A stretch of 64,000 nt of DNA from Bacteroides fluxus YIT 12057 (lineage in GTDB: Bacteria > Bacteroidota > Bacteroidia > Bacteroidales > Bacteroidaceae), in NCBI RefSeq assembly GCF_000195635.1, contig NZ_GL882697.1, positions 68,722 through 132,721 of the forward strand. The letters run 5' to 3'. The notes beneath the pieces were generated by a model that had not been told where the DNA came from, did not search any database, and saw only the letters and a program-made list of their open reading frames with translations. Positions 25,319 through 34,233 of this stretch are shown here, in pieces; the first letter of the stretch is position 1; the number at the start of each line of letters is the position of its first letter. The position numbers and the translations under genes were made by a program.

Positions 25319-27097
25319 ATGATGAAAAAGGAAATTAAATTCAGTCTTGTTTATCGGGACATGTGGCAATCTTCCGGTAAATACCAGCCTCGGGTTGACC
25401 AGTTGGTACGTATAGCTCCGTTAATTATTGAGATGGGCTGTTTTGCGCGAGTTGAAACTAACGGAGGAGCTTTTGAACAGGTGAATCTTTTATATGGAGA
25501 AAACCCTAATAATGCTGTTCGTGCTTTTACGAAACCTTTTAGAGAAGCGGGGATTCAGACACACATGCTTGACCGTGGTTTGAATGCGCTGCGTATGTAT
25601 CCTGTTCCGGCAGATGTGCGTCAGTTGATGTATAGGGTGAAGCATGCGCAGGGAGTGGATATCACCCGCATCTTCTGCGGACTGAACGAGACTAGAAATA
25701 TTATCCCTTCCATTAAATATGCCTTGGAGGCGGGTATGATACCTCAGGCAACACTTTGTATCACTTACTCTCCCGTACACACCGTAGCGTATTACGCCGG
25801 GATTGCCGACAAGCTGATTGAAGCGGGAGCACCTGAAATCTGTCTGAAAGACATGGCAGGTATAGGTCGTCCGGGAATGTTGGGAGAGCTGGTTAAGACT
25901 ATCAAGGAGAAACATCCTGAAGTGCTGATACAATATCATGGACATAGCGGGCCGGGATTGTCTATGGCGTCCATTCTTGAAGTCTGTGAAAACGGTGCGG
26001 ATATTATAGATGTGGCTATGGAACCCATGTCATGGGGTAAGGTTCATCCGGACGTCATCTCTGTGCAGGCCATGCTGAAAGATAAGGGTTTCCAAGTGCC
26101 CGATATCAACATGAAAGCTTACATGAAAGCTCGCGCCATGACCCAAGAATTCATTGATGATTTTCTGGGATATTTCATGGATCCTACCAATAAGCATATG
26201 TCCTCGCTTCTGTTGAAGTGTGGATTGCCCGGAGGGATGATGGGTTCCATGATGGCGGATTTGAAAGGTGTACATTCCGGTATCAATATGATATTGAGGG
26301 GTAAAAATGAACCGGAACTCAGTATCGACGACTTGCTTGTCATGCTTTTCGATGAAGTGGAATATGTATGGCCTAAGCTCGGTTATCCTCCTTTGGTAAC
26401 TCCTTTCAGCCAGTATGTGAAGAATGTGGCATTGATGAATGTCATGCAGTTGGTGAAAGGTGAGGAGCGTTGGACGATGATCGATAACCATACTTGGGAT
26501 ATGATATTGGGCAAGAGCGGACGTCTTCCGGGTACGTTGGCACCGGAAATTGTAGAACTTGCCAAAGCCAAGGGGTATGAGTTTGTCGATACCGATCCGC
26601 AATTGAATTACCCGGATGCGTTGGATGAATATCGCAAGGAAATGGATGAGAATGGCTGGGAGTACGGAGAAGATGACGAAGAACTCTTTGAGCTGGCTAT
26701 GCACGACCGCCAGTATCGTGATTTCAAGTCGGGGGCTGCCAAGAAGCGTTTCCAGGACGAACTGCAACGTGCCAAGGATGCAGCTATGGCAAAAAGCGGT
26801 TATTCGGAAGAAGAAATCAAGAAGTTGAAACGTGCCAAGGCAGACCCGGTCATTGCTCCTGCCAACGGACAGGTGCTTTGGGAGGTTTCGGTAGAGGGGC
26901 CTTCATCAGCGCCTTTCATCGGTCGTAAGTATCAGCATGATGAAGTGTTCTGTTATCTTTCTACCCCTTGGGGGGAATACGAGAAGATATTGCCTGGATT
27001 TACCGGACGTGTGGTTGAAGTTTGTGCACAGCAAGGTGCCAATGTGCGTAAGGGGGATGTGATAGCCTATATTCAGAGAAGTGATATTTTTGCATAA
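25319..27097 (+). CDS. Pyruvate carboxylase/oxaloacetate decarboxylase carboxyltransferase-like protein, no biotinyl lysine
   Basis: 592 aa. The N-terminal TIM-barrel carboxyltransferase domain (about residues 5-290) keeps the metal-site residues of pyruvate carboxylase and transcarboxylase 5S: Asp in YRDMWQSS, Lys in CLKDMAG, and both His in YHGHSGPG. A conserved carboxylase domain follows (about 300-440), then a charged linker and a C-terminal biotinyl-like domain (about 515-592). At the position of the universal AMKM loop this domain reads LSTPWGEYEK, so there is no lysine to carry biotin. No biotin carboxylase or sodium-pump subunit is adjacent. It may be a biotin-independent aldolase or decarboxylase, or work with a separate carrier. 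ATGs at 25319 and 25322 are equally possible starts. Confidence 0.85.
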   Translation: MMKKEIKFSLVYRDMWQSSGKYQPRVDQLVRIAPLIIEMGCFARVETNGGAFEQVNLLYGENPNNAVRAFTKPFREAGIQTHMLDRGLNALRMYPVPADVRQLMYRVKHAQGVDITRIFCGLNETRNIIPSIKYALEAGMIPQATLCITYSPVHTVAYYAGIADKLIEAGAPEICLKDMAGIGRPGMLGELVKTIKEKHPEVLIQYHGHSGPGLSMASILEVCENGADIIDVAMEPMSWGKVHPDVISVQAMLKDKGFQVPDINMKAYMKARAMTQEFIDDFLGYFMDPTNKHMSSLLLKCGLPGGMMGSMMADLKGVHSGINMILRGKNEPELSIDDLLVMLFDEVEYVWPKLGYPPLVTPFSQYVKNVALMNVMQLVKGEERWTMIDNHTWDMILGKSGRLPGTLAPEIVELAKAKGYEFVDTDPQLNYPDALDEYRKEMDENGWEYGEDDEELFELAMHDRQYRDFKSGAAKKRFQDELQRAKDAAMAKSGYSEEEIKKLKRAKADPVIAPANGQVLWEVSVEGPSSAPFIGRKYQHDEVFCYLSTPWGEYEKILPGFTGRVVEVCAQQGANVRKGDVIAYIQRSDIFA

Positions 27098-27104
27098 AAT
27101 GACT

Positions 27105-27170
27105 AGGGGAAGCCTCGTTCTTGCCGGAAGGGTAAATCCGGGCAGGAAAGAGGCTTCCCTGTTTTTATTT
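27105..27170 (+). terminator. Terminator of the carboxyltransferase gene
   Basis: AGGGGAAGCCTC (27105-27116) pairs with GAGGCTTCCCT (27150-27160), with an inner CCGG/CCGG pairing and GTTTTTATTT after. It overlaps the end of the convergent kinase gene. Confidence 0.85.
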
Positions 27171-29849
27171 CAGCCATTTCTTCACTGTGTCTTTGAGAAT
27201 CTCTTGTACGAAAGGCTTTGTCAGAAATTCATTGCAGCCTGCGTCTAAGGCGGCTTGCCTGTCGTGTTCGTACGCATAGGCGGTAAGGGCTATGATGGGG
27301 ATGTCCGGGGAAAGCTCGCGGATGATACGTGTGGCGTCCAGACCTCCGAGATTCGGCATTTTCATATCCATAAAGATTAAGTCTGGGCGTATCTTCTCAA
27401 ACATGGTGACGGCTTCCATGCCGTCTTGGGCATGTTCAAGATGGTAAGTGCTTCCTAATATGGCTTTTATCAGCACGTAATTGCTATGCGTGTCCTCGGC
27501 AACCAAAATGGTAGGTACGGAAGAATGGGGTACTTCCTTTTTCTTTGGGAGGCATTCTCCGTTTTCCTTACTTGTCGTGGTGCTGTCATTGTCATGTTCC
27601 ATGCCTTTTCCACTTTCAGGAACTCTTTCTTCGGAGTCTTCTTGTACTTCTCCTTCTTTTTGTGGTGCTGTCAGAGGAAGGATAAAAGTGAATGTGGTTC
27701 CTTTCCCTATTTCGGAACTGACGGATATGTTGCCTCCCATCCGCTCTATAATGGTCTTGCAGATGGATAATCCCAATCCTGTACCCTGTGCAAAGGTGTT
27801 TACCTTGACGAAGCGTTCGAATATCCGGTCCAGCTTGTCAGCCGCAATGCCGCTGCCGGTGTCATTGACATGGAATACCACATAATCCCCCTCGCGGTGA
27901 TAGCCATAGCTTATCTTCCCGTTGGTGGTGAATTTGAAAGCATTTCCTATGAGATTGGAAACTACCTGGAAGAGGCGGTTTTTGTCTCCGTCGATAACGA
28001 TACCCTCGTCGGAGGATTCGTAAATGAGTTCCACTCCTTGGGGACAACGGAAAACATGAGCGTCGTATATTTCCTTGCAGAGTGAATGCAGGCGCACCGG
28101 CGTGATGGTGAACTCCACAATGCCCGCTTCGATTTTTGACAAGTCAAGGATTTCATTGATAAGTTGCAGCAGGCGTTCATTGTTTACTGCTACAATCTCG
28201 TAATAATTCAGGCGTTCATCAGCATCCGTACTTTCTGCAATGATGCGGGAGAAACCTACGATGGCATTGAGAGGTGTCCGTATTTCGTGGCTCATGTTGG
28301 CGAGGAAAGCGGATTTCAGCTGGTCGGAAGCTTCTGCCTTCTCTTTGGCTACCAACAACTCGCGTTTCATGCGTTCCATCTCGGTGATGTCCCACTCGAT
28401 ACTCAACAGGATGGGAGAGAATTCACTGCTTTCAATCTTCATTTTCCGTTTGTCGAGGTAAATGGATTTTCCGTTAATGTCATGCTCCTCCGCTGTCCAG
28501 TGCATTTCTTTTCCTGTTTCGGCTATTTTGATGTCCTGCTCTCTTTTCCTTTTTGCCGTTTCCAAAGGATAGAAATCAAAATCGTCTTTGCCCAAAGCCT
28601 CGGTCATCTTGATTCCCCGGTTGTAGGATTCACGGTTCCGGTAGATGTATTTGAAGTTGTTGCTGATGTCTTTCACCACAATGCCTGCAGGGAGATTTTC
28701 GATGATTTTGTCCAGAATCCGGTTGAAGCGTTTCACTTGTTGTTCGTGCCGGATGCGTGACGTGACGTCCCTTCCGAATGTCCAGACGGTTCCTTCACCT
28801 TTATCACTGGTCACCCAGTATGCATTTCCCTCTATGGCAAGCACTTCCGGACACAATGGCAATGGATTGTGGACTATGTAGCCTTGGGCGGTATCACCGC
28901 GTTTAACGCTTTCGGCAAATTCTTTCCATGATTTTTCATCTCTTCCGTACGAAGGTAAATCATATATTTTTAGTTTGGTGATGTCCTGTGTGTCACCAAT
29001 GCCATGCCTTTCCTTGAAACAGCGGTTGCCGAATATCAGCGTGCCGTCTTCATGGACGGAGTATATGTCTTCTGTGGAGTTGTTGATGGCATGCGTCAGC
29101 AGATTGATATCATTGCGCCGTTGCTGTATGTCGGTGATGTTCTGCACATAGCCTTCTAAAATAATGTTCTTGTCTTTATCATATTCACGTGCAAAGGTCT
29201 TGAGGCGGGTATAGTAGATGTGCTCTTGAAAACAGATGCGGTAGTCTATGCTGTTTTCCAAGTTTCCCTGCAGGTTGTCCTTCAGCCAGTTGGTGAAACT
29301 TTTCCGGTCTTCGGGAAGAATCAGCTTCAGATAGTCGTCCAGACTGGTTTCCTGTACCTGTTCTGTACTTAGTATATCGGTGTGCCCGCTATATGTAAAG
29401 GTTTTGGTATCGGAACTGTACAGCCAGTTCCCGATGAGCGCGGCTTTCTGTATTTCATTCAGTTCCTGGTTTTTTCTTTCAAGTTCCAGCTTGCGCAAGC
29501 TACGTTCCGTGATGTCCCGGTATTGGCAGAGTACCATTCCGTCGAACGGATACATGATGCATTTGAAAAAATAGGTCGTATTGCCCAATGTCATTTCATA
29601 ATTGCGGACGGAACGTGTCTTGTGGGTCAGCACTTTATGGAACTCCGGATAGATCTGTGCGTAAGTGGATGGGGGAATCAGGCTGAGCAGGTTTTTGCCC
29701 AGCAACTTGTCTTCCTTCATAAACCAAAGGTCCACGTTATAAATCGCAATGTCTATACAGATTCCATTCTTATCCAGAATAATCATGGTGTCTGATGTCA
29801 GCTTCAACAACCTTTCGGTGTTTTCCGCATTTTTCAGAATGTTTTTCAT
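27165..29849 (-). CDS. Hybrid sensor histidine kinase/response regulator with PAS domains
   Basis: 894 aa, no membrane segment, so a cytoplasmic sensor. About four PAS/PAC modules fill residues 5-505 (for example TMIILDKNGICIDI, AGIVVKDISNNFKY). Then HisKA with the phospho-acceptor His in FLANMSHEIRTPLNAIVGF, HATPase_c with FQVVSNLIGNAFKF (N box), NDTGSGIA and GTGLGLSIC, and a C-terminal receiver domain (about 775-890) with the acceptor Asp in DLIFMDMKMP. Output would pass by phosphorelay to an Hpt or regulator elsewhere. It lies 23 bp after the glycosyltransferase gene and is probably co-transcribed with it. Confidence 0.93.
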   Translation of the reverse strand: MKNILKNAENTERLLKLTSDTMIILDKNGICIDIAIYNVDLWFMKEDKLLGKNLLSLIPPSTYAQIYPEFHKVLTHKTRSVRNYEMTLGNTTYFFKCIMYPFDGMVLCQYRDITERSLRKLELERKNQELNEIQKAALIGNWLYSSDTKTFTYSGHTDILSTEQVQETSLDDYLKLILPEDRKSFTNWLKDNLQGNLENSIDYRICFQEHIYYTRLKTFAREYDKDKNIILEGYVQNITDIQQRRNDINLLTHAINNSTEDIYSVHEDGTLIFGNRCFKERHGIGDTQDITKLKIYDLPSYGRDEKSWKEFAESVKRGDTAQGYIVHNPLPLCPEVLAIEGNAYWVTSDKGEGTVWTFGRDVTSRIRHEQQVKRFNRILDKIIENLPAGIVVKDISNNFKYIYRNRESYNRGIKMTEALGKDDFDFYPLETAKRKREQDIKIAETGKEMHWTAEEHDINGKSIYLDKRKMKIESSEFSPILLSIEWDITEMERMKRELLVAKEKAEASDQLKSAFLANMSHEIRTPLNAIVGFSRIIAESTDADERLNYYEIVAVNNERLLQLINEILDLSKIEAGIVEFTITPVRLHSLCKEIYDAHVFRCPQGVELIYESSDEGIVIDGDKNRLFQVVSNLIGNAFKFTTNGKISYGYHREGDYVVFHVNDTGSGIAADKLDRIFERFVKVNTFAQGTGLGLSICKTIIERMGGNISVSSEIGKGTTFTFILPLTAPQKEGEVQEDSEERVPESGKGMEHDNDSTTTSKENGECLPKKKEVPHSSVPTILVAEDTHSNYVLIKAILGSTYHLEHAQDGMEAVTMFEKIRPDLIFMDMKMPNLGGLDATRIIRELSPDIPIIALTAYAYEHDRQAALDAGCNEFLTKPFVQEILKDTVKKWLK

Positions 29850-29872
29850 GTCTTTTTTCCCAGTATTTAGAT

Positions 29873-31063
29873 TTATGCTCTTTTAGCTTTTTCCCATGTG
29901 CCGTTTACGGTGCCTTTTCGTTTGCGCAGGTAGTTGAATCCTCTTATTACGTTGATGTTCATAAAGAGGAAATAGTAAGGGACAAAGAGTATTTTGTTTT
30001 TTATATGCTTCGTAGAGAGGTAATAGCCCCAGCTTCCCATGAGGTAGAACACGGTTTGGAGCAGCCAGATGACGGCATACGGCAAAGGGGTGCTTGTCGT
30101 GAAAATAAGAATGATGTTGAGGGGAAGCAGCAGGAACAATAAGATGGGAGTAAGCGACCAGCGCAGCGCCCGGTGGGAAATGTATTGAAAGCAGAATGTT
30201 CCGTAACGGAACGGGTTCAGCAGCGGACGCAGCCGCCAGAGGGACTGCAATCCGCCGGCGGCGATGCGTACCTTGCGCTTTTCTTCCTCGTGCATGTCGG
30301 CCGAGCCGCTTTCAACGGCGTAGGCGTCGGCGCAGTATGTGATGGTATATCCGCGCATGACGATGCGCAGGGACAGTATGAAGTCATCGAGCAGAGTATC
30401 TGCCTTCATTTCTTCGAACAGTTCACGGCGAATGGCAAACAACTCGCCTGCCGCACCTACTGCTGAATAGAGCCGTGAGTCCAGTGCCTTGAGGGCGGAT
30501 TCGTATTTCCAGTACAAGCCTTCGCCGCCGGAGGCGGCATTGTCCTTGCTTTGCACGGCGATACGCTTTTCTCCTGCCACGCATCCGGTTTTCGGGTCGG
30601 TAAAGGCATGTACTATTTTCCGCAAGGCTTCGCGGTTGAGACATGTATTGGCATCGGTAAATACGACAAGCGGTGTTTCAACGAAGTGCATACCCCGGTT
30701 TAGGGCAGCGGTTTTTCCTTGCCGTTCGGGTTGGTAGAGGACTGTGGCTTGAGGCCAGCGGGAGAGGCGCTCGTTGGTGCGGTCGTTGCTGCCGTCGGTC
30801 ACCCAGACGATGCGGAGCTTGTCGGCAGGATAGTCCAGCTTCAGGCAGTTGCGCATTTTATCGTCCACTACGTCTTCTTCGTTGTAGGCGGTTATGAATA
30901 ATGTCAATGACGGCAATGCTTCATCGGCCGGCATCGGCCGGCGAACCGGCTTGTGGAAGGATTCTTTTATTTTAACCAGAATATATAATAGTATGCCATA
31001 TCCGATATAGGTATAGAATACTATCAATAAACTTATCCAGAATAGTGCTTCAAAAGCTTTCAT
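29873..31063 (-). CDS. Membrane glycosyltransferase, family 2
   Basis: 396 aa. An N-terminal membrane helix (residues 5-32), a GT-A domain (about 50-280) with the DxD-type DANT (VVFTDANTCLNREAL), the TLFITAYNEED start, and a later TLLDDFILSLR with an acidic residue and RxxRW-like end (HRALRW), then three membrane helices. The layout fits processive GT2 enzymes (cellulose or poly-GlcNAc synthase-like). It sits first in a two-gene unit with a hybrid kinase, so an exopolysaccharide role under kinase control is plausible but not shown. Confidence 0.88.
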   Translation of the reverse strand: MKAFEALFWISLLIVFYTYIGYGILLYILVKIKESFHKPVRRPMPADEALPSLTLFITAYNEEDVVDDKMRNCLKLDYPADKLRIVWVTDGSNDRTNERLSRWPQATVLYQPERQGKTAALNRGMHFVETPLVVFTDANTCLNREALRKIVHAFTDPKTGCVAGEKRIAVQSKDNAASGGEGLYWKYESALKALDSRLYSAVGAAGELFAIRRELFEEMKADTLLDDFILSLRIVMRGYTITYCADAYAVESGSADMHEEEKRKVRIAAGGLQSLWRLRPLLNPFRYGTFCFQYISHRALRWSLTPILLFLLLPLNIILIFTTSTPLPYAVIWLLQTVFYLMGSWGYYLSTKHIKNKILFVPYYFLFMNINVIRGFNYLRKRKGTVNGTWEKAKRA

Positions 31064-31106
31064 TGCATCAGATTGTTTTCTTTTTATAAAAAAAATATAT
31101 ATCTGT

Positions 31107-31138
31107 CAAAAATAGGTATAATCTTTTACCGATGCAAG
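31107..31138 (-). promoter_or_regulatory. Promoter of the glycosyltransferase/kinase unit
   Basis: Minus strand: CTTG (31138-31135), 20 bp, TATTTTTG (31114-31107). It is a near-consensus Bacteroides promoter, 43 bp before the start codon. The rest of the 230-bp gap (31064-31296) shows no gene. Confidence 0.6.
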
Positions 31139-31296
31139 GAAAATAAAAGAAAATGTTTGTTCTTCAAGTAGTTTCCATACTATAAGGAGACGGGATTATT
31201 ACAGAGGTGAGCTTGGATGACTCTATGATTGAAATGCTATTAATCATCATCCTTTACCGGAAAGAAACGGGCTGGCAAGGCTAAACAAGTCATTAC

Positions 31297-32499
31297 TTAA
31301 AACGCTTCTGTCATATTGAAGTAGAACAGTGTCTGGTTGTTTACGGTGTTTTTCCCTAAATCCAGGCGTACGTTCATGCGGGGCTGTACTTCGATGCGCA
31401 GCCCTACGCCATAGTTGGGCAACACACCCTCTATCTTTCCGGGGGTAGGCCCCATGAAGCCACAGCCGGTCCATGCGACGAAACCTACATGGTTGAGCAT
31501 GCGTTTCACCCACGTGCTGCGGTCTGTATTGAACATCTGGCGATATTCTGCCATAACTACGTGCGATGACTTGTCGCGGTATTGTCCCATATAGTACCCG
31601 CGCAGGTCGAAAGGAGTTCCTGTAAGGGCATATTGTGTCAGGGGAACATCTCCGAATACATTTTTGGTCTGGGCGGTCCAGGCAAGCACCTTGCGTTTTC
31701 CAAGCGACTTGTATTGGCGATAATCTATTTCCAGACGGTAGAAAGTCTGGTCACTGCCGATAAATTTGGCATACATCATGCCGCGGAAATCAAGATAAAC
31801 GCCTTTGTAGGCATTGGCAGGAACGTCGCGACTGTCGTAGGTCATGAGGAAACCCACACCGGAATTGAAATTCTTGTATCCGTCGGCGGTACCTCCGGCA
31901 GCTTTATAGGAAGGTTCATCGATAAGATGCTTCGCAGGCCGGGTCAGGTTGTCGTAGTTGATGTCGATTTGCGGACCGGCAAAGAAGTTGCTGTTTCCCA
32001 GGCGGAACAGGAACCAGGGATTGATCTGTACCCCACTGTAACGGTATTGGCTGGTAGTGTCACTGCGTTCATAATCCTTATTGGTTCGGTAGCCGATACC
32101 ATAAAAATTCTCTTCTGTATTCTTGTAGCTGAATTTTCCGAAGATGCGGAAACGGTCGCCTTTAAAGAAAAGCTGCGGCTTGGAAAAGAGGTTGACACCG
32201 CCGTTGAACATGAAAGCAATCGCCATGGGGACTACTGAGCGCAGCTGTGTGGTATCACCGGGATTCATACGGAAAGTCATCAGTGCGCTTCCACCGATTA
32301 AAACGCCAAAATCCGGAGTATAGCTCGGACCTCCTAAAATGTTGTAGTGGAAATTTCTGCGCGCTACTTTCTGCTTGCGCAGTTCCTTTTTTGTCAATGC
32401 AGGGATCGTATCGGCCGTTGCCGTATTCACCTTGTCTTGGGCTGAAAGAGTGGTAACTGCCAGCACCAGTGTAATTATGCTTAGTATATATTTCTTCAT
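31297..32499 (-). CDS. BamA/TamA-family outer-membrane beta-barrel protein
   Basis: 400 aa. Signal peptide MKKYILSIITLVLAVTTLSAQ, no POTRA domains, and a barrel with alternating strands matching the Bacterial surface antigen (Omp85) fold in its last 250 residues (YDSRDVPANAYKGVYLDFRG; FDLRGYYMGQYRDKS, the latter an L6-type RGxxxG-like loop). It ends in an aromatic residue (NMTEAF). Short, POTRA-less members are common in Bacteroidetes; their role is unknown and could be transport or protein insertion. Single gene. Confidence 0.85.
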   Translation of the reverse strand: MKKYILSIITLVLAVTTLSAQDKVNTATADTIPALTKKELRKQKVARRNFHYNILGGPSYTPDFGVLIGGSALMTFRMNPGDTTQLRSVVPMAIAFMFNGGVNLFSKPQLFFKGDRFRIFGKFSYKNTEENFYGIGYRTNKDYERSDTTSQYRYSGVQINPWFLFRLGNSNFFAGPQIDINYDNLTRPAKHLIDEPSYKAAGGTADGYKNFNSGVGFLMTYDSRDVPANAYKGVYLDFRGMMYAKFIGSDQTFYRLEIDYRQYKSLGKRKVLAWTAQTKNVFGDVPLTQYALTGTPFDLRGYYMGQYRDKSSHVVMAEYRQMFNTDRSTWVKRMLNHVGFVAWTGCGFMGPTPGKIEGVLPNYGVGLRIEVQPRMNVRLDLGKNTVNNQTLFYFNMTEAF

Positions 32500-32603
32500 A
32501 TCTTACGAAATGTGGCTGCAAAGGAAACTATTTTATCTGAAATAGTTTTCAGTGGAATAGATAATATTTCTAAAGAAGTCGCTAAAATTATCAAAAAAGA
32601 GAT

Positions 32604-32611
32604 TACTTTTG
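32604..32611 (+). promoter_or_regulatory. -7 box of the C1 peptidase gene
   Basis: TACTTTTG matches TAnnTTTG, 47 bp upstream of the start codon. No -33 TTTG was seen. Confidence 0.5.
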
Positions 32612-32658
32612 CCCAAAGGTCATTTTACGGACTTACATAAATTAAATATACTGATTCG

Positions 32659-34059
32659 ATGAAAAAACGATTTTTATCTGTAATTGTTTTTAGTGCCGCC
32701 TTTTTTTCTTTGCAGGCACAAGAGGGAAAAGGAGGGATCAACCCCGGTATGCTTGAACAAATCAAGCAGAGTTACGAAGGAAACGCTTCCGATAAAGCGC
32801 TTCGCAATGCTATCGGTAATAACGATATCCGCAAATTGTCTCTCAACCAGGAGAATCTGCAGGGCATGGATACCCATTTCTCCATCAAGGTAGATTCTAA
32901 AGGTATCACTGACCAAAAGTCGTCCGGACGTTGCTGGCTGTTTACGGGACTGAATGTGATGCGTGCCAAGACTTTGGCCGAATATGGTTTCCAGTCTTTT
33001 GAGTTCTCTCAGGTTTACCCGTTCTTTTGGGATCAGCTGGAAAAAGCTAATCTTTTTCTGCAGGGGATAATCGATACCGGCAAGAGTCCTATGAGTGACA
33101 AGACTGTGGAATGGCTTTTCCAACATCCGTTGAGTGACGGTGGAACTTTCACCGGGGTGGCGGACATTGTTTCCAAATACGGTCTTGTTCCCAAGGAAGT
33201 GATGCCGGAAACGAACAGCAGCGAGAATACTTCGCGTATGGCAAGTCTCATTTCTCTGAAATTGAAGGAGTACGGCTTGCAGCTGCGCGACAGGATTGCC
33301 GAAGGTGCCAAGCCTGCCGTACTGGAAAAGGAGAAAACAGCCATGTTGGGAAATATTTACCGTATGCTGGTGTTGAATCTTGGTGTACCTCCCACGGAAT
33401 TTGATTATGTACGTAGGGATGCGAAGGGAAATCCATTGGAAACTGAACACCACACCCCGATGTCTTTCCTTGAAAAGTATGGTGATAAGCAGCTGCTAAC
33501 CAACTATGTGATGTTGATGAACGACCCTAGCCGCGAGTATTATAAATGTTATGAAATAGACTATGACCGTCACCGATACGACGGGAAGAACTGGACTTAT
33601 GTCAATCTGCCGGTGGAGGATATCAAGGAGATGGCCATTGCTTCCTTGAAAGACAGTACCATGATGTATTTCTCTTGTGACGTGGGCAAGTTCCTGAACT
33701 CCGAACGTGGATTATTGGATGTAAAAAACTATGACTATGAGTCTTTGATGGGAACCACCTTCGGCATGGATAAGAAGCAGCGTATCCAGACCTTTTCCAG
33801 CGGTTCGTCTCATGCAATGACGCTGATGGCTGTTGATTTGAATAAAGATGGAAAACCGGTCAAGTGGATGGTTGAAAATAGTTGGGGAGCAGGAACCGGT
33901 TATCAGGGACATCTCATCATGACCGATGACTGGTTTAATGAATATATGTTCCGTCTGGTAGTAGAAACAAAATATGTTCCTGCCAAGGTTATGGAACTAT
34001 TTAAACAAAAACCTATCCGCTTGCCGGCATGGGACCCGATGTTTGCGGAGGAGGAATAA
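32659..34059 (+). CDS. C1 family cysteine peptidase (bleomycin hydrolase/aminopeptidase C)
   Basis: 466 aa. Catalytic Cys92 in DQKSSGRCWLF, His in SSGSSHAMTLMAVD and Asn in WMVENSWGAG, in the order of bleomycin hydrolase/PepC. Unlike cytosolic PepC it has a signal peptide (MKKRFLSVIVFSAAFFSLQAQ), which indicates the periplasm or secretion. It trims peptides from the N-terminus; bile-salt or peptide substrates in the gut cannot be told from sequence. Single gene with its own promoter and terminator. Confidence 0.93.
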   Translation: MKKRFLSVIVFSAAFFSLQAQEGKGGINPGMLEQIKQSYEGNASDKALRNAIGNNDIRKLSLNQENLQGMDTHFSIKVDSKGITDQKSSGRCWLFTGLNVMRAKTLAEYGFQSFEFSQVYPFFWDQLEKANLFLQGIIDTGKSPMSDKTVEWLFQHPLSDGGTFTGVADIVSKYGLVPKEVMPETNSSENTSRMASLISLKLKEYGLQLRDRIAEGAKPAVLEKEKTAMLGNIYRMLVLNLGVPPTEFDYVRRDAKGNPLETEHHTPMSFLEKYGDKQLLTNYVMLMNDPSREYYKCYEIDYDRHRYDGKNWTYVNLPVEDIKEMAIASLKDSTMMYFSCDVGKFLNSERGLLDVKNYDYESLMGTTFGMDKKQRIQTFSSGSSHAMTLMAVDLNKDGKPVKWMVENSWGAGTGYQGHLIMTDDWFNEYMFRLVVETKYVPAKVMELFKQKPIRLPAWDPMFAEEE

Positions 34060-34122
34060 GAGGATATGGATGCTCCTGACTTGTCACTTATCATTTGTAA
34101 TTAAGCATCGTGTTCGTTAACG

Positions 34123-34163
34123 AAGGGAATTGCGGAAATTTATCCGTAATTCCTTTCTTTTTT
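34123..34163 (+). terminator. Terminator of the C1 peptidase gene
   Basis: AAGGGAATTGCGGA (34123-34136) pairs with TCCGTAATTCCTTT (34143-34156) through two G-U pairs, followed by CTTTTTT. An extra palindrome TTCGTTAACGAA (34113-34124) overlaps its left edge. Confidence 0.82.
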
Positions 34164-34188
34164 GCTCTTTATTCACATTATAATTTAT

Positions 34189-34196
34189 TACTTTTG
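34189..34196 (+). promoter_or_regulatory. -7 box of the nqr operon
   Basis: TACTTTTG, 37 bp before the nqrA ATG. Because it lies downstream of the in-frame TTG at 34162, translation cannot sensibly start there. Confidence 0.65.
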
Positions 34197-34233
34197 CGGG
34201 CAAATTAATGAAACCATTATTTTAAATAAACGC

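Noticed and set aside
34162..34233. Extended N-terminus of NqrA from a TTG
   Set aside because: The extension contains the -7 box and is unlike NqrA; the ATG at 34234 gives the family start.
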